From: JACRJW01 sp964359095 | GTDB lineage: Bacteria; Patescibacteriota; Patescibacteriia; UBA9934; GWF2-40-263 | Direction: 5' to 3' | DNA length: 21,672 bases | NCBI GenBank assembly: GCA_964359095.1 | Contig: CAYHRJ010000014.1 | Location: 1-21,672 of the forward strand | Shown here: in pieces, positions 7,414-13,208 of the stretch | Layout of the letters: the number at the start of each line of letters is the position of its first letter | Position numbering within the stretch: position 1 is the stretch's first letter | The notes under the pieces: generated by a model | Told to the model about the DNA's origin: nothing | Database searches by the model: none | What the model saw: the letters and a program-made list of their open reading frames with translations, nothing else | Program-made: the position numbers and the translations under genes

Positions 7414-8319
7414 CTAGGGCGTTGAGAACAGTTTTGGTCCTGTCCAGGGTCGCAGAGTGGATCTGCCATATGCTGGTCGAACTTTCGAAACGTAGACGAC
7501 CTCGCTGGTCTGTGCGCGTAGTTGAGCGAGGAATCCTTCATTCTTGCCAAACTGCTCATGCCACAGTTGGAAGAGAGCCGCGTGTAGGTCCATCACCATG
7601 CTCGCCTCCACAGGAGAGAAGAGGTTGTCTTCTGGTCCTGACGATGACCAAGCAGATTTCTGATTGAACATGTGCCTCCATGTCCTTCGAACGAGGCCTC
7701 CAATTCCTGTGTTATGAAGGAGAGGCGAACCTGCCACCTGTAGATCCCAGACAATCTTCATCAGACTGAACTTCTCTGACGTCTCAAAAGATGTGCGTAC
7801 ACGCTGGAATCCCATTGAGATAAACGCGGTGAAGGATGAACCGAGCTCGACCCTGCCGCGCGGGAACAAGTTCACTGCGCGCAAGCAGGCCGTATAGAGT
7901 TTGTCGGCAATCGGACCGGTCTTCGCCATTTCCAGAAGATCCGAGTCAGCCGGAAGAATTTCGATCGTGAGATCCACTTCCTCCTCTCCAGTTGGAGGAT
8001 CGATCTCGAAACGTGTCACGGTTCCTCGCAGAGCCACGAGGCTTGGAACCCACTGCGGTGGGAATTCGTCCCCGCAGGTGAGATCCACCCATGGAACATC
8101 GGAGGGAAACGCCTCTCGCACAAGGTATGGATGCTTCACATCCGTTTGGAGCTGTGGAAGCTCTACGAACATGATTCTCCAATCCTTGTTTGTCAAACCA
8201 TCTTCGTCTTCCCCGTTGAAACAGTGCGATGTCGGTAGAACATGAACGGCCACACTGTTTCTTGTTGGGTTTGTGGCCATGGTACGCGTTGTGGCAACCT
8301 TGATACGAAAATTCGACAT
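7414..8319 (-). CDS. Protein of unknown function (orphan gene 2)
   Basis: A 301-aa soluble protein that I do not recognise. The frame is open back to 8370, but the start is best placed at ATG 8319, where GAGGAG lies 5 nt upstream; the longer form would begin inside the promoter. There is no signal peptide or membrane segment. The N-terminal half looks beta-rich, with repeated DxT/VxLT patterns and a DPPTGEEEVDLTIEI stretch near residue 105. The C-terminal half is more helical, with Trp and Phe and a basic tail (RPAYGRSTLRPW). No catalytic motif is evident. It has its own promoter and terminator and is paired with the orphan gene at 8399-9388, to which no convincing similarity is seen. Confidence 0.8.
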   Translation of the reverse strand: MSNFRIKVATTRTMATNPTRNSVAVHVLPTSHCFNGEDEDGLTNKDWRIMFVELPQLQTDVKHPYLVREAFPSDVPWVDLTCGDEFPPQWVPSLVALRGTVTRFEIDPPTGEEEVDLTIEILPADSDLLEMAKTGPIADKLYTACLRAVNLFPRGRVELGSSFTAFISMGFQRVRTSFETSEKFSLMKIVWDLQVAGSPLLHNTGIGGLVRRTWRHMFNQKSAWSSSGPEDNLFSPVEASMVMDLHAALFQLWHEQFGKNEGFLAQLRAQTSEVVYVSKVRPAYGRSTLRPWTGPKLFSTP

Positions 8320-8341
8320 CTTCACTCCTCGGAGCGGTTTC

Positions 8342-8370
8342 ATATAAACACGCCTGGCTGGCTCTGTCAA
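8342..8370 (-). promoter_or_regulatory. Promoter of orphan gene 2
   Basis: Minus-strand TTGACA (8365-8370), 17-bp spacer, TTATAT (8342-8347); TATATG is an alternative -10 one base downstream. Transcription would start near 8335, giving a short leader of about 16 nt that contains GAGGAG (8325-8330). This is among the strongest promoters in the window. Confidence 0.75.
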
Positions 8371-8381
8371 TACACGTAAAC

Positions 8382-8406
8382 AAAAAAGCGAGTGAAGATC
8401 ACCCGC
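8382..8406 (-). terminator. Intrinsic terminator of orphan gene 1
   Basis: On the minus strand an 8-bp stem (one G-T pair) with a 3-nt loop, 8388-8406, is followed at once by six T (8382-8387) and more T-rich sequence. The stem includes the TGA stop codon of the gene, so coding end and terminator are fused. Confidence 0.85.
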
Positions 8407-9388
8407 CGTGTTTGGTGAGCCGTGCGATGTACTCAGCCCCGAGCTCGTCTAGCAGGTCAGGGCTTCCTATCATCGTTAGATTGCCAGCTTTACGATTGGC
8501 ACGCATGAGTTCCCGCAGTGGACCGATGCCAACGCGCGTGGCCTCCAGTTTGTCGAGTTGGTACCCAGCGGCGCGCAGCTGTGCTGCGACTTTTCCTTCG
8601 CGTCCTCGCTCACCGTCCTGGACAAAGGCGGCCTTCCAGAGGCTTTCAAGCACAGGAACGAATTCTTGAGCGACGATGTCTGAAAGCGTTTCCCAGTACT
8701 CTCCTTCAGGTTCCCATGGATCACTTTCAGGGATGATTGGAACCTCCATCAAACGAGGCGGATCCACGTTCCACCAGGGGAACACTTGACGATTGAACAG
8801 CTTGAGAGGTCTTGCCATGGGCCAATTCGCCGCTGCGAACTTCTCTTGTTCACGAATATTGTGGTTGATCGCTCGCGATGCGTGCTTTCTCATGAGATCT
8901 GTGGAACTCGCATTGACGTATGGAACCCGAACGAGATCCTTGGTGATGGCCAGTGAAACGTCGACCACTGTCCCAATAGTCGGAAACAGGGCACACATCG
9001 GCTCGTGTGCTTTCTTGATGGCTTGAATGGCATCGTATCGCGCTTCGACAATGCCTGCGATCGGTGCATCTAGACCATCAATTTTCAGATTGCCTTTCGC
9101 ATCCCGTAGGTTACGTTTGGCATGCAACCGGCGAAGGAGCGCTTCGTCAAACGGCGAGATCGTCACGTGCCAGTGGTCGGTCACACGTTTGAGAGAGGGT
9201 GTTTGTTCTGTCACAGTCGTGCGCAGACCAACAACCGCTGGGATCTCGAATCCGCTTGAGAGTCGCACGATAGCGATATTGTGCTTGCGCGCAAAATCAA
9301 AATCCGGCTTGATTTCCTTCCTTCCTTGCTGACCCGTGAGTTGATCACGGAACGAGACCTGAGAGAAGTGCTTAAGAACAGCAGCCAT
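8399..9388 (-). CDS. Protein of unknown function (orphan gene 1)
   Basis: A 329-aa soluble protein that I do not recognise. ATG 9388 is chosen because a near-perfect SD, TAGGAGGT, lies 5 nt upstream, the strongest in the window. It has no signal peptide or membrane segment. Visible features: a basic N-terminus (KHFSQVSFRDQLTGQQGRKE), a mixed alpha/beta middle, a Pro/Trp-rich segment around residues 205-235 (FPWWNVDPPR, SDPWEPEGEYWE) and a helical, charged C-terminal third. No nucleotide-binding, nuclease or protease motif is apparent. It lies between the ribosomal operon and orphan gene 2, transcribed in the same direction but from its own promoter and with its own terminator. Confidence 0.82.
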   Translation of the reverse strand: MAAVLKHFSQVSFRDQLTGQQGRKEIKPDFDFARKHNIAIVRLSSGFEIPAVVGLRTTVTEQTPSLKRVTDHWHVTISPFDEALLRRLHAKRNLRDAKGNLKIDGLDAPIAGIVEARYDAIQAIKKAHEPMCALFPTIGTVVDVSLAITKDLVRVPYVNASSTDLMRKHASRAINHNIREQEKFAAANWPMARPLKLFNRQVFPWWNVDPPRLMEVPIIPESDPWEPEGEYWETLSDIVAQEFVPVLESLWKAAFVQDGERGREGKVAAQLRAAGYQLDKLEATRVGIGPLRELMRANRKAGNLTMIGSPDLLDELGAEYIARLTKHGG

Positions 9389-9408
9389 TCATACCTCCTA
9401 CGTGCTAG

Positions 9409-9437
9409 ATTGAAGCATGGCTCGCATAAAAAGTCAA
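9409..9437 (-). promoter_or_regulatory. Promoter of orphan gene 1
   Basis: Minus-strand TTGACT (9432-9437), 17-bp spacer, TTCAAT (9409-9414). The -35 box begins in the terminator that ends the ribosomal operon, so the two signals overlap. The leader would be short and contains the AGGAGGT SD. Confidence 0.6.
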
Positions 9438-9468
9438 AACCACCCGAAGCCTTGGTGTGGGGTGGTTT
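9428..9468 (-). terminator. Intrinsic terminator of the ribosomal protein operon
   Basis: On the minus strand AAACCACCC (9460-9468) pairs perfectly with GGGTGGTTT (9437-9445) across a 14-nt loop, followed by TGAC and five T (9428-9432). It lies 9 bp after the rpsI stop. Confidence 0.85.
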
Positions 9469-9477
9469 CATCTCATT

Positions 9478-9882
9478 CTAACGTTTGGACCACTGTGCGG
9501 ATCGACGAGCGGACTTTTTTCCAGGTTTCTTCCGTTCACGTCTACGAGCGTCCTGTTTGAGAAATCCGAGTTTCTTTAATACAGCACGAAACTCTGGATT
9601 AAAATCGATGAGGCCTCTGGCAATGCCCAAACGGATACTGTCAGCTTGTCCGCGTACCCCACCACCAACTACCTTTACTGTGATATCAAACACATCTTGC
9701 ATTCCTGTCTCCTTCAGTGGAGCAACGACCGAATTTCGCAGGGTGAGCAAAGGAAGATAAGTTTCGAGTGTGCGTTCATTAATAACAATTTTTCCCGAAC
9801 CACCATGATGCATTCGGACACGCGCACTAGCAGCCTTTCGTCTCCCTAACGACTCGATATATTTTTTTGCCTTCTCTTCCAT
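9478..9882 (-). CDS. rpsI: 30S ribosomal protein S9 (uS9)
   Basis: A 134-aa S9, normal in length. Family features: GRRKAASARV near the N-terminus, GGGVRGQADSIRLGIARGL in the middle and a long basic C-terminal tail ending QWSKR, equivalent to the S9 tail that reaches the P-site tRNA. It is the last gene of the operon, 2 bp after the rplM stop; no SD is visible. A strong terminator follows. Confidence 0.98.
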   Translation of the reverse strand: MEEKAKKYIESLGRRKAASARVRMHHGGSGKIVINERTLETYLPLLTLRNSVVAPLKETGMQDVFDITVKVVGGGVRGQADSIRLGIARGLIDFNPEFRAVLKKLGFLKQDARRRERKKPGKKSARRSAQWSKR

Positions 9883-9884
9883 AA

Positions 9885-10244
9885 CTAATTTTTTATGAGC
9901 AGGCGCTTGAGACGCTCAGAGCGGTGCTTATTTTTAGGAAGCATGCGGGACACTGCTGCTTTCAAGACTTTGGAAGGATCCGTGTCCATCAACTGCTTGA
10001 GCGACCTTGTTTTCAAGCCGCTTGCATACGTGGTATGGCGGTAGTAGATTTTTTGTGTCTCCTTCGCTGGATGAATCTTCATCTTACTAGCATTGGTCAC
10101 TTGCACATGATCGCCGCCGTCAACATTAGGAACAAAATCTGGTTTATGTTTTCCCATCAAAAACCTGACGACTGTGGTAGCCAGTCGGCCAGGCACTTGT
10201 CCCTGAGCGTCAAGCGTATGGATGTTGCGTAAAACGTCTTTCAT
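9885..10244 (-). CDS. rplM: 50S ribosomal protein L13 (uL13), short form
   Basis: A 119-aa L13, compared with about 142 aa in E. coli. The core is clear: GRLAT near residue 19, GKHKPDFVPNVDGGDHVQV at about 31-49, YYRHT at about 67-71 and MLPKNKHRSERLKRL near the end. It stops where other L13 proteins continue with the YAGxxHPHxAQ tail, so about 20 C-terminal residues are missing. ATG overlaps the rplQ stop by 4 bp; rpsI follows, the usual L13-S9 pair. Confidence 0.97.
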   Translation of the reverse strand: MKDVLRNIHTLDAQGQVPGRLATTVVRFLMGKHKPDFVPNVDGGDHVQVTNASKMKIHPAKETQKIYYRHTTYASGLKTRSLKQLMDTDPSKVLKAAVSRMLPKNKHRSERLKRLLIKN

Positions 10245-10591
10245 ACAAGTTCGATATTCACCATGTCAGCCCCATCGTTTTTTCTGGGTCCAGTCTTGAT
10301 AATTCGCGTATAGCCTCCAGCGCGTTTTTCGTACCGTGGACCGAGAACCTCAAGAATTTTTTTCACAGGATGATCAGTGTAGAAAAAAGACAACAGCTGG
10401 CGCCGAGCAGCAAGGGTCGATTTCTTTCCAACGGTGATACACTTTTCAACAAGAGGTCTCACGGCCTTTGCCTTGGCTTGAGTTGTTTTTACTTTTTCAT
10501 ACAAAATCACGCTCGCAGCAAGATTGCGCAGGAGCGCTTCGCGTGCGGGTTTCTCTCGATCTAATACCGTGCCTTTATTTCGGTGTCTCAT
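10241..10591 (-). CDS. rplQ: 50S ribosomal protein L17 (bL17)
   Basis: A 116-aa L17 starting MRHRNKG, with the conserved block REALLRNLAASVILYEKVKT (typically LRNLxxSLxxxExIxTT) and the C-terminal GGYTRIIKTGPRKNDGADM. It lies 8 bp after rpoA, as in most bacteria, which leaves no room for a separate alpha C-terminal domain. AGAGGT about 12 nt upstream is a distant SD-like site inside the end of rpoA. Confidence 0.98.
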   Translation of the reverse strand: MRHRNKGTVLDREKPAREALLRNLAASVILYEKVKTTQAKAKAVRPLVEKCITVGKKSTLAARRQLLSFFYTDHPVKKILEVLGPRYEKRAGGYTRIIKTGPRKNDGADMVNIELV

Positions 10592-10599
10592 AAGAACAT

Positions 10600-11310
10600 C
10601 TAGACCTCTTCCGTTCCACTCGCTCCCGAAGGTGTGAGGAGTGCAAAGGAATCAATCAAAATCTTTGCTGATGTTTCAACGGCTTCCTTTGCTGTAATGG
10701 TACCATCTGTTTCAATGGTCATGATGAGCTTATCAAAGTTGGTGATTTCCCCCACACGTGTATTTTCAACGCGATAGCCAACATTACGAATGGGAGAAAA
10801 AAGTGCGTCAATAGCAATCGTTCCTAATTCTTGTGTTTCGTTTGTCCGCTCTTCTGTTGGTGAGTACCCGCGCCCATTGCGGACAGTGAGCTCCATATCG
10901 AGCACAGCCGCATCCTCTGTAATCGTGGCGATGACAAGGTTTGGATTCATGATTTCAATATCGGAGTTTGGTTGAATATCAGCCGCTGTAACTGTTTTTG
11001 ATCCCTTGACCGTAAGGGACAATTTAACTGGCTGATCAGAAAAACATTTAAGACGTAATCCTTTCAAATTCAAAATGATTTCGAGTGCATCTTCCCTTAC
11101 GCCCTTCACGGCCTGAAACTCGTGATTGACACCTTTCATTTTTACCGCTGTAACAGCGGCTCCGGGAAGCGAGGAAAGGAGCACACGACGCAAGGCGTTT
11201 CCCAGCGTTGTGCCGTATCCATGAAAACAAGGCTCGACAACCATCACCCCTTCATTGGGGCGGCTGCCGGCTTCATACTGGATACGTGATGGTAGAAGAA
11301 TGTTCTCCAT
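10600..11310 (-). CDS. rpoA: RNA polymerase alpha subunit lacking the C-terminal domain
   Basis: A 236-aa alpha subunit; the usual length is about 310-330 aa. The N-terminal domain, which dimerises and scaffolds beta and beta', is complete: GYGTTLGNALRRVLLSSLPG (about residues 32-51), GRGYSPTEE (about 146-154), and the closing stretch FSPIRNVGYRVENTRVG to AKILIDSF (about 171-226). The protein ends with a short Gly/Ser/Glu tail and TAG. The C-terminal domain that binds UP elements and activators is absent, and rplQ begins 8 bp later, so no frameshifted remnant can be hidden there. It sits in the standard S4-alpha-L17 order. Confidence 0.97.
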   Translation of the reverse strand: MENILLPSRIQYEAGSRPNEGVMVVEPCFHGYGTTLGNALRRVLLSSLPGAAVTAVKMKGVNHEFQAVKGVREDALEIILNLKGLRLKCFSDQPVKLSLTVKGSKTVTAADIQPNSDIEIMNPNLVIATITEDAAVLDMELTVRNGRGYSPTEERTNETQELGTIAIDALFSPIRNVGYRVENTRVGEITNFDKLIMTIETDGTITAKEAVETSAKILIDSFALLTPSGASGTEEV

Positions 11311-11328
11311 ACGAAATATAAGTGATAA

Positions 11329-11943
11329 CTAGCGAGAGTAAAATTCGACAATAAATGTAGGAGCAAAACCCTGATCCAAATCTTCTCCTTCTGGAAGAGC
11401 CGTCACCTTTCCACCAAGAACTTTCTCATCTCGAGCAACCCATTTGGGCGTTGTGCTTGATTTGATAAACTCTGGAATCATTTTGACCAAAGGCTTTTCG
11501 AGTTTTGATTCTTTGATGCCGATCACATCCCCAACCCCAACACTGAAGGAGGGAATGTCAACGGATTTTCCATTCACGAGAATAAATCCATGACTGACCA
11601 TCTGGCGTGCCTGACGTCGCGTTTTCCCCCAGCCAAGCCGATACACAACGTTATCGAGACGCATCTCAAGCAATCGTACCAGAATCTCTGCTGTGTTTCC
11701 CTTTGTGTGTGATGCTTTTTCAAAATAGTTTCGAAACTGACGCTCGAGGATGCCGTAGAGTGCCTTCGCCTTTTGCTTCTCTCTCAACTGCTCACCGTAG
11801 GCAGAAATACGCGGTCGCATTTTCGACTGCTTGGGACCATGGACGCCTGGTGGATAGGCTCGACGACGCGCAAACTTTTCTTTCCCAAGAACAAGTCCGA
11901 GTCGACGTGAACGCTTCACGATTGGTGAGGTATTTCTTGCCAT
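11329..11943 (-). CDS. rpsD: 30S ribosomal protein S4 (uS4)
   Basis: A 204-aa S4, a primary 16S rRNA binder. The S4 RNA-binding domain is visible at about residues 93-150: LEMRLDNVVYRLGWGKTRRQARQMVSHGFILVNG in consecutive blocks. The N-terminal region has YPPGVHG and no cysteines, so it is the zinc-free form. ATG 11943 has no SD and lies 3 bp after the rpsK stop. In E. coli S4 represses its own operon; no equivalent site was identified here. Confidence 0.98.
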   Translation of the reverse strand: MARNTSPIVKRSRRLGLVLGKEKFARRRAYPPGVHGPKQSKMRPRISAYGEQLREKQKAKALYGILERQFRNYFEKASHTKGNTAEILVRLLEMRLDNVVYRLGWGKTRRQARQMVSHGFILVNGKSVDIPSFSVGVGDVIGIKESKLEKPLVKMIPEFIKSSTTPKWVARDEKVLGGKVTALPEGEDLDQGFAPTFIVEFYSR

Positions 11944-11946
11944 AAA

Positions 11947-12360
11947 CTAGACGCGGCGTGGCTTAGGAGCTCGACAACCGTTGTGTGGAAGAGGTGTTAC
12001 ATCCTTAATCGAAAGCACTTGAAATCCGTTGGCATTCAACGCACGAATAGCGGAATCACGACCTGTGCCGACACCTTTTACAAATACACTTACTTCACGC
12101 AATCCACTTTCTTTTACGCGATCAGTTGCTGTTTTTACCACAACACCTGCTGCATATGGAGTGGATTTTTTTGGACCCTTAAATCCACAATTACCAGCAC
12201 TCGACCAGGCAAGTGTGTTTCCATTTAGGTCAGTCAAAGTAACGATGGTATTGTTGTAGGTAGCCTGAATGTAGGCACAGCCCTGTGAAACCTGGGGCAT
12301 TGCTTTTTTCTTTTTGGTTCGTGTGGTTGTGGCAGCTTCCTGTTTTACATCAGTTGTCAT
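11947..12360 (-). CDS. rpsK: 30S ribosomal protein S11 (uS11)
   Basis: A 137-aa S11 with a basic N-terminal extension rich in Thr and Lys, then the core: YIQATYNNTIVTLTDLNGN, WSSAGNCGFKGPKKSTPYAA and the C-terminal DVTPLPHNGCRAPKPRRV with the typical HNGCRxPKxRR motif. It follows rpsM by 7 bp and has no visible SD. Confidence 0.98.
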   Translation of the reverse strand: MTTDVKQEAATTTRTKKKKAMPQVSQGCAYIQATYNNTIVTLTDLNGNTLAWSSAGNCGFKGPKKSTPYAAGVVVKTATDRVKESGLREVSVFVKGVGTGRDSAIRALNANGFQVLSIKDVTPLPHNGCRAPKPRRV

Positions 12361-12367
12361 ACACGTT

Positions 12368-12754
12368 TTACGTCTTGGTCAATGCGCGGCGACCACTTCC
12401 CATGGTCTTGCGCATATTACCGCGAACGCTACGAGAATTTGTTTTTGTGCGTTGGCCCCGAACAGGAAGATGCTTAGTGTGTCGAGTGCCACGATAGGAT
12501 CCAATCTCTTTTAACCGTTTGATGTTGGCGAGCTTGTCTCGACGCAAATCTCCTTCCAGTCGGCGCCCATTTTCAATAAGCGTACGAATACTATTCACCT
12601 GCTCATCTGTTAGATCTTTCACGCGAATATCTTGACTCACCCCGGCCTCGCTTAGCACTTTCACCGATGTTGGCTTCCCAATACCATGAACATAGGTGAG
12701 AGCAATCACTATGCGTTTTTGTGTTGGAATGTTTATGCCTGCAATGCGTGCCAT
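12368..12754 (-). CDS. rpsM: 30S ribosomal protein S13 (uS13)
   Basis: A 128-aa S13, which contacts the head of the 30S subunit and the subunit bridge. It begins MARIAGINIPTQKRIVIALTYVHGIG, given here as consecutive family blocks, and ends with YRGTRHTKHLPVRGQRTKTN and a basic tail. It is the only ribosomal gene here with a good SD: AAGGA 5 nt before the ATG, formed by the last codons of rpmJ. Confidence 0.98.
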   Translation of the reverse strand: MARIAGINIPTQKRIVIALTYVHGIGKPTSVKVLSEAGVSQDIRVKDLTDEQVNSIRTLIENGRRLEGDLRRDKLANIKRLKEIGSYRGTRHTKHLPVRGQRTKTNSRSVRGNMRKTMGSGRRALTKT

Positions 12755-12756
12755 AG

Positions 12757-12870
12757 TTATCCTTGACGTTGCTTATGACGTGGGTTCTTACAACTCACGA
12801 CGACTCGACCAAAACGTCGAGTCACCTTACACTCACGGCAGATTTTTTTTGCTGAAGCTCTAACTTTCAT
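12757..12870 (-). CDS. rpmJ: 50S ribosomal protein L36 (bL36)
   Basis: A 37-aa L36 between infA and rpsM. It starts MKVRASAKKICRECK and ends KHKQRQG-like with HKQRQG. The four zinc ligands are all present (C11, C14, C27, H32), so it is the zinc-binding form. Its TAA lies 2 bp before the rpsM ATG, and it starts 3 bp after the infA stop. Confidence 0.97.
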   Translation of the reverse strand: MKVRASAKKICRECKVTRRFGRVVVSCKNPRHKQRQG

Positions 12871-12873
12871 ACT

Positions 12874-13095
12874 CTAAAAACGATACACCACGCGTCCCTT
12901 TGTAAGATCATACGGACTGATCTCAACTTTAACCTCATCACCTGGAAGTAAACGAATGCGAAATTTTCGCATTTTTCCAGAAAGGTGGCCGGTGATCGTT
13001 TGATCATTTTCCAGTTTAATTTTGAAGGTTGCAGACGGAAGAAGTTCTTCAACCGTGCCCCGCATCTCAATAAAATCTTTTGTCCCCTTGTCCAT
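12874..13095 (-). CDS. infA: Translation initiation factor IF-1
   Basis: A 73-aa single OB-fold protein that blocks the ribosomal A site during initiation. Family features: IEMRGTVEELLPSATFKIKL, GHLSGKMRKFRIRLLPGD and the ending LTKGRVVYRF. The frame remains open upstream to 13212, but homology begins at ATG 13095 and the promoter occupies 13168-13196, so the shorter start is used. No SD is visible. It is the first gene of the ribosomal operon; secY, adk and map, often just upstream in bacteria, are replaced here by alaS. Confidence 0.96.
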   Translation of the reverse strand: MDKGTKDFIEMRGTVEELLPSATFKIKLENDQTITGHLSGKMRKFRIRLLPGDEVKVEISPYDLTKGRVVYRF

Positions 13096-13167
13096 AATGA
13101 AATAGCGCCCAAATACTATCACTGCTCTGCATGAATGGCAAGGAAATCGAAGTTTTATGGCGCCGGT

Positions 13168-13196
13168 ATTGTACTTACCACCCTCAGCTATGTCAA
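13168..13196 (-). promoter_or_regulatory. Main promoter of the infA-rpsI operon
   Basis: Minus-strand TTGACA (13191-13196), exactly 17 bp, then TACAAT (13168-13173). Expected transcription start is about 13161, giving a leader of about 66 nt before infA. The -35 lies 12 bp beyond the alaS stop, with no terminator between, so read-through from alaS is possible. Confidence 0.8.
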
Positions 13197-13208
13197 GGAA
13201 TGACCTTT

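Noticed and set aside
8320..8370. Longer N-terminus for orphan gene 2 (start at 8370)
   Set aside because: The extra 17 codons lie over the -35/-10 promoter boxes and the SD that fits the ATG at 8319.
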